A DNA stretch of 8,513 nucleotides, taken from the NCBI GenBank assembly GCA_003566395.1, contig PXDL01000177.1, positions 1 to 8,513 of the forward strand. The letters are read 5' to 3'. Position 1 is the first letter of the stretch; each line of letters begins with the position of its first letter. The position numbers and the translations under genes are program-made. This document shows, piece after piece, positions 1 to 6,864 of the stretch. Source of the DNA: Balneolia bacterium (GTDB lineage Bacteria; Bacteroidota; Rhodothermia; Balneolales; Cyclonatronaceae). Under the pieces are notes generated by a model, which saw only the letters and a program-made list of their open reading frames with translations, had not been told where the DNA came from and made no database searches.

Positions 1-179
1 GCGGCAAGGGGATAGACGCGCTTCTGCACCGGGAGGCCATCGTAAAAGGACTCGCCAAAGGATATAACGCTTCCGAGCTGAGCTGGCTGCTCGAAACCAA
101 TACCGAAATGATACGCGTGGCTGAAAAAATCGGCGGCTGGAAAGAAAAAACATATCGGCTGTACAGCGCTGCTATCTAA
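1..179 (+). CDS. GNAT-like (YghO-type) N-acetyltransferase-related protein, C-terminal fragment
   Basis: The reading frame is open from base 3 to a TAA at 177-179 and gives the last 58 residues of a protein that begins outside the window. The tail contains GKGIDALLHREAIVKG, then ELSWLLETNTEM, then IGGWKEKTYRLY. From memory, this order matches the C-terminus of a family of acetyltransferase-like proteins related to E. coli YghO: a helix near the acyl-CoA site, an E-L-S-W-x-L-E-x-N strand and helix, and a final K-T-Y-R-x-Y strand. In this family the fold is that of GNAT enzymes, but substrates are largely unknown. The N-terminal part, including most of the acetyl-CoA-binding region, is not visible, so activity cannot be judged. 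It is separated from the next gene by about 280 bases with a possible terminator, so it is probably a separate transcription unit. Confidence 0.72.
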   Translation, partial: GKGIDALLHREAIVKGLAKGYNASELSWLLETNTEMIRVAEKIGGWKEKTYRLYSAAI

Positions 180-462
180 GCCGTGTTTGTCCTGAAAACT
201 GTTTTCCCTATCAAAAATAAACAACGGAGCCGCTACCTTACTTCTCCTGTAGTGAGCGTATTTTTTTCTATTTTTAAAGACGAATCAGGGCTTTGATAAG
301 CCGGGTAATTTTGTTCGCATTTAACGCCTGAGCAAGAATGAAACCACCGAACAGGTGATCTATATGAGGTTCATTTTTTGTGAAAAGGAAGACAACGGGC
401 AGAATCACGGTTTTGTAAAGCCTTCCGGATACGTTTTCTAACCGACCAATTTACTGTTGTTT
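180..462. other. Intergenic region between the GNAT-like gene and the A2M gene
   Basis: About 280 bases with no convincing reading frame on either strand. It is AT-richer than the flanking genes, with T-runs at 261-267 and 374-379. It must contain the promoter of the A2M lipoprotein gene, but no -35/-10 or -33/-7 pair is clear enough to call. No Shine-Dalgarno-like purine stretch lies in the 20 bases before the start at 463. Confidence 0.6.
231..267 (+). terminator. Possible intrinsic terminator after the GNAT-like gene
   Basis: CGCTACCTTAC (231-241) can pair imperfectly, with single-base bulges, with GTAGTGAGCG (249-258) around a short pyrimidine loop. It is followed by TA and seven Ts (261-267). 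It lies 50 bases after the stop codon of the upstream gene. The stem is interrupted, so this is a weak call resting mainly on the T-run and position. Confidence 0.33.
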
Positions 463-3400
463 ATGTACCCTTTTACGCTCAGCCGGCCTCTCATTTTAAT
501 CGTCGTTTCGGTCTTTCTTTCCCTGATTATTTCCTGTGGAACGCAGCAGGAAGAGCTTCTACTTTCGCTAAAGGAGGTGGAGGGAGTTATAAGCTCGTAC
601 ACTGCCGGTGTAGTTAGCAGTGAAACCGATCTCCGGGTCCGCTTCACCGAACCGGTTCCCGAAGCCGTGCGCGATCGCAACGAACTTCTTTTTTCACTCG
701 ATCCGTCCGTTCGCGGAACCCAGGAATGGCTGAATGAACACACGGTGCGGTTCACTCCCGAACGTCTGCTTCAAAACGACAGAAAATATAAAGCAAGGCT
801 CAAACTCGGCCCGATTTTCCCTGAAATGGAAGACGCTTTATTCAGCTTTGAGCTGCAGGTAATTCCACAGGATATTGAGGTGACTGCCTCAGCCCCCGAG
901 CCCTACACTGACGAAAGCGGCCGTTTGAGATACCGGATAAACGGCAGGGTGATGGCGGCCGATGTGGCATCACCCGAAAATCTGAGCCGTGTACTAAGCG
1001 TGAGGGTAAACGGACAGGCGGTTCGGCCGTCCTGGGAATCCGAAGGACGCAGAAGCACATCTTTTCAGGTTAACGACATCGAAAGACGTGAGGAGCCGGT
1101 CCGTATTGAATTGAGCTGGGACGGAAGCCCGGTCGGCTCTTCTACCCGTGGCCGAAAACAAATCAATCTTCCTTCACTGGGTGTTTTTGAACTTATCGAT
1201 CTGCGCATTTTGCGTAGTGAAGGGCATACCGTAGAACTGGCTTTCTCAGACAAAATAGACGATTCGGCCAACCTGAGCGGGCTCATTACAATCGACGGCC
1301 TGCCCGATCCGGGAATTGTTGTGCGGAATAACCGGGTTCTTGTATATCCGCGCGGAGCCGAGCCGGGAGAACGCACGCTTCGGATTTCATCTGGTATCCG
1401 TAATGCGCAGGGTGAAAGGCTGGCTTCCGATATTGAGCGTTCGGTTGAGCTCGCTGATCTTTTGCCGGAAGTCCGCCTGCTTGGTTCGGGCGTTATTCTG
1501 CCGGACAGCGATGAGCTTTTCCTTCCTTTTGAAGCCGTAAATCTCGGAGCTGTTGATGTTCAGGTTTCCCGGATTTTTGAGTCCAATATTCCTCAATTTT
1601 TACAACATAACCGGCTTAATGAGGGATACAGCATTCGTGAAGTCGGGCGGCCCGTTGCTCAGGAAGTTGTCCCCCTCAATACCATCGGCGATGTTAAAGC
1701 CGGAGAGTGGAACAGCCATGCACTCGATCTAAGTACCATTATTAAACCCGAGCCGGGAGCCCTGTACCGGGTTACGATTGGATTCCGGCAGCATCAATCG
1801 CTGTATCCGTGCGGGGATTCTGCCGGGCTGCCTGAAAGTTGGGAACAGGTTTCCCATGAGGAGCAGGCGTATTGGGAAGGTTTCGACCAATTTTGGGTAC
1901 AGGGGGATTACAACTGGCGTGACCGTGATGATCCGTGCACATCAAGCTACTACAGGTCGGACCGCAGGGTACACCGGAATGCACTTTCTTCGGATATCGG
2001 CCTTATTGCTAAACGGGGCGAGACGTCCGGCCTTATCGTATATGCGGCCGGTTTAACTTCAGCAGAACCGCTGTCCGGTGTTCAGATGAAGCTGCTTGAT
2101 TATCAGCAGCAAACGCTGGTAACCGGCACCACCGACAGGGAAGGGGCGTGGCGTGTGTCCCGTTCCGAGCTCCCGGAATCGCCTTATCTGCTGGTGGCAA
2201 ACCGTGGAGATCAGCGTGGCTTTTTGCGCCTTGATGATTCCGGTTCACTCTCGCTGAGCGATTTTGACGTCTCCGGTGTGAGCGTGGATGATGGTATCAA
2301 AGGATTTATGTATGCCGAACGGGGCGTGTGGCGGCCCGGTGATTCGCTTTTCGTGAATCTGATGGTGGAAGCAGGTCCCGAAGTGCTTCCGGACGATCAC
2401 CCTGTTACCTTCGAGTTGATTGATCCGCTCGGACGAGTTGCCGAACGCAGAGTTGTGCGTCCGGTAAACCGTCATTATTCCTTCCCAACCAGAACCCCGT
2501 CCGATGCGAGAACCGGCCGGTGGATGGCGGTTGCCCGGCTTGGTGGTAACACCTTTTCATACAATCTTAATATTGAGACGATTCAGCCCAACAGACTGCG
2601 GGTTGATATTCGGCCGGATGACGAGCTGCTGACCGGAGAACAGGCCGTAATTTCGGGCGAGATATTTTCCGAATGGCTGCACGGAGCTTCTGCGCCGGGT
2701 TTAAGGGCCGATTTAGAAATGAGCATGCGGGAAGGCAGCCTCAGTTTCAGCGAATACGGTGGCTTCAGCTTCTCCGATCCGTCCAAAAGTATGGAGACCG
2801 GGGAAACCGAACTGTTTAGCGGAACTTTAAACAATGAGGGGCTGGCCCGGTTTGAAGAGCAATTAAGGCGACCTGATGACGCACCGGGTATGCTGCTACT
2901 GAATCTGACGGCGCGTGTTTTTGAGCCGTCAGGTAATTTCAGTACGGGACGTACGCGCATCCGTTATATTCCCCATTCTGTACTTAGTGGTGTAAGGCTT
3001 CCGGATCTGGACGATCAGCGTCCCGTTTTGGATCAGCAGGAAGCGATTCGGGTGGAGGTCGTTGTGCTTGATCCCGATGGTAATACGTTGCCGAACACAA
3101 CGGTTTCGGCCGGAATATTTGAACTGGATTGGCGATGGTGGTGGCAGCGAAGAAATGAAAACCTGAGCCAGTATTTTTCGCGCAGGAATTTAAGGCCCAT
3201 AGAAAGACTGGAGCTGACCACAGACCGCAACGGCCGCGCTGAGGCGGAAATTTCTGCAGGTAAACTCGATTGGGGACGCTACTTTGTGCAAGTCTCGGCA
3301 TCGGGTTCGGCTCATTCGGCCGGACAGATTTTCTACACAGGCTGGGCCGGTACACGGGATGAACAGCCGGGCAGCCCGGTACGCCTCGCCCTTGAAACCG

Positions 3401-5985
3401 ATCACCCCACCTATGCTCCGGGCGATGACATCACCCTGACTTTCCCCGGTAGTCTTCAGGGAAGAGCGCTAATAAGTATTGAAAACGGCACGGAGGTGCT
3501 TCAAACCCGCTGGGTTGAGACCCAACCGGGGATGAATGAAGTCCGCATACCGGCCACCGCGGAAATGAGCCCCAACGCGTATGTGAATGTGCACATCATT
3601 CAACCGCATGGTCAGCGTGATAACGACCTGCCGATTCGCATGTACGGCATCACACGCATCTATATTGAAGATCCGGACTCGCGGCTTCATCCGGTGATTT
3701 CTCTACCCGGTGAAATCAGGCCGGAAAGCGAAGTGCAGCTCGAAATAAGGGAAGAAAACGGCCGGGAAATGACCTACACCATTGCGATGGTGGATGAAGG
3801 ACTACTTGACTTAACCAATTTTATCACTCCTGATCCTCACAGCCGTTTTTATGCAACCGAAGCGCTTGGAGTGCGAACGTTTGATGTGTATGATGATGTA
3901 GCCGGGAAGTTTGCGGGAAGCCTGAGCCGCATTTTAGCCATCGGCGGTGATCTTGAGCTTGAGCAGCAGCCGGATGATGCAGAGCAAACCCGTTTTAGGC
4001 CGATGGTGCGGTTTTCCGGGCCGCATACGCTTGAAAAGGGACAGACCCGTACTCACAACATCCAAATCCCTAATTACGCAGGCTCAGTCCGCACGATGGT
4101 GGTTGCGGGTCATGAGCGCGCTTTTGGTCGTGCCGAAAAACAGACGCCTGTCAGAAAACCACTCATGGTGCTTGGCACACTGCCGAGAGTTCTCGGTCCG
4201 GGAGAAGACGTAGTTTTGCCCGTTTCGGTTTTTGCGATGGATGAATCAGTCAGGGACGTTCAGGTGAATGTGACTGTAAGCGAGCAGTTTGAAGTCACAG
4301 ATGCAGATGCCCGGCTTCAGTTTGAGCGGCCGGGAGATATGCTGTCGCGTTTTTCGCTTTCAGTGAAGGAGCAAACGGGCTGGGGTTCGGTCCGGATTGA
4401 TGCCGTGAGTGGAGGGGAGTCGGCATCGGAGGAAATTGAAATTGAAATACGCAATCCGAACCCGCCGGTGGTCCGGGTTTTTGACCACACCATCGATCCG
4501 GGGGAAAGCGCTCAGTTTGATTTCATGCCGGCCGGATATGCCGGGAGCAATACCGGCGTGCTGGAGCTTTCATCCATCCCTCCGCTCGACCTTTCCCGGC
4601 ATTTGAGTTTTTTGAACCGCTACCCTTACAGCAGTCTTGAGCACAGGATATCGTCGGTATTCCCGCTGCTTTTTCTGGATCGGTTAACCGGCGAAGGTCC
4701 GGATGCGCAGAATCAAAGGCGAATACATGACACTCTTTCCGAAATGGAGCGATACAGTCTGCAGTCAGGCGGTTTTGTGCTCTGGCGGGGACAAAGCGCG
4801 GCAAACGAGTGGGTGAGCAGTTACGCGCTGCATTTTATGACCGAAGCCGAACGTGCCGGTTATGCCGTACCGTCTTCGCTTAAGGAGGCGACCGTCCGTT
4901 TTCAGAGAAGAGCGGCGGGAAACTGGCGGGTCGATCCCGAAGCGCCTTCCCACTTCGATCTTATACAGGCCTACCGGCTCTATTCTTTGGCTTTAAGCGG
5001 AAATCCTGAAAACGGCGCGATGAACAGGCTCCGGGAGCGTTCCGGGCTTTCGATTCAGGCGCGATGGCGGCTGGCCGCTGCGTATTATTCGGCCGGTATG
5101 CCCGAGGCGGCGGAGCGGTTAATTCGGGGCGGGGAGGTTTCCGTTTCACCCTACACCGAGCACTACGGCACCTACGGATCGGAGCTGCGCGATAAGGCGA
5201 TGATCCTTGAAACCCTGAGTTTGCTCGGACGACGTGAACAGGCGGCCCGGGTGATGCGGGATATTTCAGAGGGGCTTACCTCGGAAGGATGGAATCCTCC
5301 GCAGACGATCGCTTTTGCGCTGATCGGAGCGGCTCGTTTTGCAGAGATCGCGGAACTATCCGAAGAAGTTGATGTGAGGTATTCGGTAAGTTCTCTTGGA
5401 GAAGGCCGGGTTTCCGGAGTTGTGCCCGTCACCAGGATTCCGTACGAGATTCCCGGTGAAGAGCGGCAATTTGTGGAAATCGAGAACAGGGGGCAGGGGA
5501 TGGTTTTTGCCCGTATAGTTCATGAGGGCCGGCAGCTTACCGATACGCACGAGGCGGAGTCGTCCGGGCTTTTCATGCAGCTGCGATATCTCTGGCCGAA
5601 CGGAGAGGAAGTTGATCCGGGAGAAATCCGGCAGGGTAATGATCTTATTGCAGAAGTGACGATTACGAATCCCGGAACATTTGGTGATTACAGGGAGCTG
5701 GCGCTCACCCAGATATTTCCTTCGGGATGGCAAATTGATAATACTCGTCTGGATGATCTCGCCTTCGCTGAGCCTGGTACAACCGGCAAGCATCAGGATG
5801 TTCGGGATGACAGGGTGCTCACCTATTTCGATTTAAGAGCCGGTGGATCGGCGGTTTTTCGCACGCGCGTTACTGCAACCTGGGAAGGGCGTTTTTTCTT
5901 GCCGCCGGTGCAGGTCCGGGCACTTTACGACAGTAGTATATTTGCCCGAACAAGTGGGCGCTGGGTAGAGGTTGTGCGGCCCTGA
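463..5985 (+). CDS. Alpha-2-macroglobulin family lipoprotein with a degenerate thioester motif
   Basis: An 1840-residue secreted lipoprotein. The N-terminus has an Arg, a long hydrophobic stretch and the lipobox I-I-S-C with Cys25 as the lipidated residue, so it should be membrane-anchored in the periplasm. Recognisable blocks in order are: N-terminal macroglobulin-type domains (about 35-500); a beta-sandwich block (about 507-608); an MG2-type domain starting at YAERGVWRPGD (617-627); a bait-region-type domain (about 975-1143) with YAPGDD near its start and VDEGLL at 1110-1115; the A2M domain (about 1176-1268); a helical thioester-domain-like region (about 1375-1650); and a C-terminal MG10-like domain (about 1674-1840). 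Family members are thought to trap proteases that enter the periplasm. The thioester consensus YPYGCxEQ reads YPYSSLEH at 1387-1394, so Cys and Gln are both lost and no thioester can form. Length is typical for the large bacterial members. I chose ATG 463. An in-frame TTG at 457 would add two residues. Neither start has a clear ribosome binding site. The usual partner pbpC is not in the window. Confidence 0.93.
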   Translation: MYPFTLSRPLILIVVSVFLSLIISCGTQQEELLLSLKEVEGVISSYTAGVVSSETDLRVRFTEPVPEAVRDRNELLFSLDPSVRGTQEWLNEHTVRFTPERLLQNDRKYKARLKLGPIFPEMEDALFSFELQVIPQDIEVTASAPEPYTDESGRLRYRINGRVMAADVASPENLSRVLSVRVNGQAVRPSWESEGRRSTSFQVNDIERREEPVRIELSWDGSPVGSSTRGRKQINLPSLGVFELIDLRILRSEGHTVELAFSDKIDDSANLSGLITIDGLPDPGIVVRNNRVLVYPRGAEPGERTLRISSGIRNAQGERLASDIERSVELADLLPEVRLLGSGVILPDSDELFLPFEAVNLGAVDVQVSRIFESNIPQFLQHNRLNEGYSIREVGRPVAQEVVPLNTIGDVKAGEWNSHALDLSTIIKPEPGALYRVTIGFRQHQSLYPCGDSAGLPESWEQVSHEEQAYWEGFDQFWVQGDYNWRDRDDPCTSSYYRSDRRVHRNALSSDIGLIAKRGETSGLIVYAAGLTSAEPLSGVQMKLLDYQQQTLVTGTTDREGAWRVSRSELPESPYLLVANRGDQRGFLRLDDSGSLSLSDFDVSGVSVDDGIKGFMYAERGVWRPGDSLFVNLMVEAGPEVLPDDHPVTFELIDPLGRVAERRVVRPVNRHYSFPTRTPSDARTGRWMAVARLGGNTFSYNLNIETIQPNRLRVDIRPDDELLTGEQAVISGEIFSEWLHGASAPGLRADLEMSMREGSLSFSEYGGFSFSDPSKSMETGETELFSGTLNNEGLARFEEQLRRPDDAPGMLLLNLTARVFEPSGNFSTGRTRIRYIPHSVLSGVRLPDLDDQRPVLDQQEAIRVEVVVLDPDGNTLPNTTVSAGIFELDWRWWWQRRNENLSQYFSRRNLRPIERLELTTDRNGRAEAEISAGKLDWGRYFVQVSASGSAHSAGQIFYTGWAGTRDEQPGSPVRLALETDHPTYAPGDDITLTFPGSLQGRALISIENGTEVLQTRWVETQPGMNEVRIPATAEMSPNAYVNVHIIQPHGQRDNDLPIRMYGITRIYIEDPDSRLHPVISLPGEIRPESEVQLEIREENGREMTYTIAMVDEGLLDLTNFITPDPHSRFYATEALGVRTFDVYDDVAGKFAGSLSRILAIGGDLELEQQPDDAEQTRFRPMVRFSGPHTLEKGQTRTHNIQIPNYAGSVRTMVVAGHERAFGRAEKQTPVRKPLMVLGTLPRVLGPGEDVVLPVSVFAMDESVRDVQVNVTVSEQFEVTDADARLQFERPGDMLSRFSLSVKEQTGWGSVRIDAVSGGESASEEIEIEIRNPNPPVVRVFDHTIDPGESAQFDFMPAGYAGSNTGVLELSSIPPLDLSRHLSFLNRYPYSSLEHRISSVFPLLFLDRLTGEGPDAQNQRRIHDTLSEMERYSLQSGGFVLWRGQSAANEWVSSYALHFMTEAERAGYAVPSSLKEATVRFQRRAAGNWRVDPEAPSHFDLIQAYRLYSLALSGNPENGAMNRLRERSGLSIQARWRLAAAYYSAGMPEAAERLIRGGEVSVSPYTEHYGTYGSELRDKAMILETLSLLGRREQAARVMRDISEGLTSEGWNPPQTIAFALIGAARFAEIAELSEEVDVRYSVSSLGEGRVSGVVPVTRIPYEIPGEERQFVEIENRGQGMVFARIVHEGRQLTDTHEAESSGLFMQLRYLWPNGEEVDPGEIRQGNDLIAEVTITNPGTFGDYRELALTQIFPSGWQIDNTRLDDLAFAEPGTTGKHQDVRDDRVLTYFDLRAGGSAVFRTRVTATWEGRFFLPPVQVRALYDSSIFARTSGRWVEVVRP
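4615..4644 (+). other. Degenerate thioester motif inside the A2M lipoprotein
   Basis: Codons 4621-4644 read YPYSSLEH where thioester-competent family members have YPYGCxEQ. The serine codon AGT at 4633-4635 is one base from the Cys codon TGT, and the His codon CAC at 4642-4644 is one base from a Gln codon. The surrounding residues (NR before, RISSVFP after) still match the helical thioester domain, so the domain fold is probably kept while the covalent chemistry is lost. Confidence 0.85.
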
Positions 5986-6006
5986 AATAACAATTATGAA
6001 CTCCAT

Positions 6007-6013
6007 AGAAGGA
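6007..6013 (+). promoter_or_regulatory. Ribosome binding site of the 143-residue protein
   Basis: AGAAGGA lies 8 bases before the ATG at 6022, a good Shine-Dalgarno match and spacing. It fixes the start of the small gene. It contrasts with the A2M gene, which lacks such a site. Confidence 0.7.
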
Positions 6014-6021
6014 TTTGACCT

Positions 6022-6453
6022 ATGAATAAATTCACCTTTGCTCTTATTAATGAAACCGGCCGGTATTTTGAAGAAGAAATGGCATTTACCGATGAAACTG
6101 TAATCGGTGATTTGTTTGATGATGTGTTCGGAGAGCCTGAGTGGATGCAGGTGCTGATGCAGCTTCAGATGCTTTATGCGATCAACGTTCCCGATGAACT
6201 TGCCGGAGATTACTCCCTGACGCTCGGCGAACTGTCATCGGAACTGGCCGGGTTACCTGCGCTTCCTGATAATCAATACCCTGAATTTCTGGATGCGTGC
6301 ATCACCATAATGGAAGCCTGGACGATCTATAAAGATCAGGCGGCGGGCTCTTCGGATGAACAGGAACTGAAATCCTTTGAACGGGAGTTTGAAACGGCTG
6401 TACGAGAGCCGTATAAGCTTATAGACACTCTTTTTGAGTCACATCAGGGGTGA
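6022..6453 (+). CDS. Small acidic protein of unknown function, ACP-like sequence pattern
   Basis: A 143-residue, strongly acidic, probably cytoplasmic protein with no signal peptide and no membrane segment. I do not recognise a named family. Residues about 24-78 resemble an acyl carrier protein in pattern: an acidic lead-in helix, FGEPE (36-40) where carrier proteins have the G-x-D-S-L site, a hydrophobic helix ending near LQMLYAINVPDELA (48-61), and a closing helix TLGELSSELAGL. The V-P-D-E-x-A stretch matches I-P-D-E-E-A of E. coli AcpP. The serine that carries phosphopantetheine is absent, so it would not be a working carrier. The remainder (about 80-143) is predicted helical by eye, with a single Cys at about position 92. 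The gene begins 36 bases after the A2M stop codon on the same strand and has its own strong ribosome binding site, which suggests co-transcription with the A2M gene. The ACP relation is an inference. It could equally be an unrelated helical protein. Confidence 0.75.
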   Translation: MNKFTFALINETGRYFEEEMAFTDETVIGDLFDDVFGEPEWMQVLMQLQMLYAINVPDELAGDYSLTLGELSSELAGLPALPDNQYPEFLDACITIMEAWTIYKDQAAGSSDEQELKSFEREFETAVREPYKLIDTLFESHQG

Positions 6454-6480
6454 AGGCTGCATGTTGCAAGTTGGGTTCAA

Positions 6481-6497
6481 AACAATTCTGAATTGTT
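6481..6497. repeat. Near-perfect palindrome AACAATTCTGAATTGTT
   Basis: Two 8-base arms, AACAATTC and GAATTGTT, are exact reverse complements around a single T. The loop is too small for a hairpin, so if functional it is more likely a dimeric protein binding site. The core AATTCTGAATT recurs at 8280-8290 on the other side of the insertion sequence. Confidence 0.55.
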
Positions 6498-6509
6498 CAA
6501 TTTTGCCAT

Positions 6510-6692
6510 CCAAAAGCTCCCATCCTTACCAAGGAGGGGTGGCAGCCGAAGGCTGACGGGGTGGTTTCGGAGCGCCTAAGTTTCCACGAAATGTGTTTTG
6601 GTCGTGAAGCAACTCTGAGGCGAAAACAACCTCCCGTCAACCCCTCCGCCCGCTTCGCGGCTACCTCCCCTTTGCCGGGGAGGAGTTTTTGG
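6510..6692. repeat. Long imperfect inverted repeat, intergenic palindromic element
   Basis: The left arm (about 6510-6566) and right arm (about 6627-6692) are imperfect reverse complements separated by about 60 bases. The outer ends are CCAAAAGCTCCC and, on the opposite strand, CCAAAAACTCCTCC. The middles share an AAGGAGGGG-like block, and the inner ends share GGGGTGGTT and GACGGGAGGTT. Each arm also contains its own small hairpin: CAGCC-GAA-GGCTG at 6543-6555 and CCGC-TTC-GCGG in the right arm around 6650-6660, with complementary loops. The structure resembles the REP/MITE-like intergenic palindromes that recur many times in some bacterial genomes. Only one copy is visible here, so its dispersed nature is an inference. 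Confidence 0.65.
6664..6690 (+). terminator. Terminator-like hairpin at the right end of the inverted repeat
   Basis: CCTCCCC (6664-6670) pairs with GGGGAGG (6677-6683) around TTTGCC and is followed by AG and five Ts (6686-6690). A seven-pair GC-rich stem with a T-tract is the classic form. It lies about 210 bases after the small gene's stop codon, so it could end the A2M/small-gene transcript, although it may simply be part of the repeat element. Confidence 0.45.
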
Positions 6693-6752
6693 GAAACCCT
6701 AAGTTCTTGTTTTTATGGTTCCGATTTCAGGATCTGTGATGTTTAGGCTCCG

Positions 6753-6758
6753 TAATTC
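6753..6758. repeat. Target site duplication, left copy (TAATTC)
   Basis: TAATTC directly abuts the left terminal inverted repeat, and an identical TAATTC directly abuts the right one at 8259-8264. An exact six-base direct repeat placed exactly at both ends is best read as the target duplication made on insertion. Confidence 0.75.
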
Positions 6759-6769
6759 GGGCTTACTCA
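6759..6769. repeat. Left terminal inverted repeat of the insertion sequence
   Basis: GGGCTTACTCA matches the reverse complement of the right end, GGGCTTGCTCA, at 10 of 11 positions, with scattered matches for a few more bases inward. It begins immediately after the left TAATTC. Confidence 0.75.
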
Positions 6770-6789
6770 GATACATTCTAAATACAGTA

Positions 6790-6807
6790 ATATCATGTAG
6801 ATGATAT
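6790..6807. promoter_or_regulatory. Perfect dyad in the transposase leader
   Basis: ATATCAT (6790-6796) and ATGATAT (6801-6807) are exact reverse complements around GTAG. The dyad lies inside the insertion sequence, 58 bases before the chosen transposase start. It could be an operator, an internal transposase-binding site or a leader hairpin that limits translation from outside transcripts. None of these roles is shown by the sequence itself. Confidence 0.45.
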
Positions 6808-6864
6808 CTATTTTTATTGATATTAATGCAGGGTTTTTGTAGATTATTTAAAATTAATCTGCAT

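Larger units (their letters stand above)
6454..6758. other. Intergenic region between the small gene and the insertion sequence
   Basis: About 305 bases without a credible gene. In order it holds a 17-base near-palindrome (6481-6497), a 183-base imperfect inverted repeat (6510-6692) that ends in a terminator-like hairpin, about 60 bases with no clear feature, and the left copy of the target duplication of the insertion sequence (6753-6758). Confidence 0.7.

Noticed and set aside
411..437. Bacteroidota-type promoter (TTTG, then TACGTTTT) before the A2M gene
   Set aside because: The spacing of about 14 bases is shorter than the usual 19 or so and the -7 box is imperfect, so I could not support it.
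457..462. TTG at 457 as the start of the A2M lipoprotein
   Set aside because: ATG at 463 is only two codons later, gives an equally good signal peptide and is the commoner start codon. Neither has a ribosome binding site, so the choice is not certain.
5356..5793. Open frame of 145 codons on the - strand inside the A2M gene
   Set aside because: It lies fully antisense to a well-supported domain of the A2M protein and shows no recognisable motif.
6561..6746. Open frame of 61 codons on the + strand
   Set aside because: It runs through the imperfect inverted repeat, has no ribosome binding site and no protein-like features. It is explained by the repeat's base composition.
6817..6864. Upstream starts TTG 6817 and ATG 6826 for the transposase
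   Set aside because: The added residues are AT-rich leader sequence without similarity to transposase N-termini. ATG 6865 gives the expected start.
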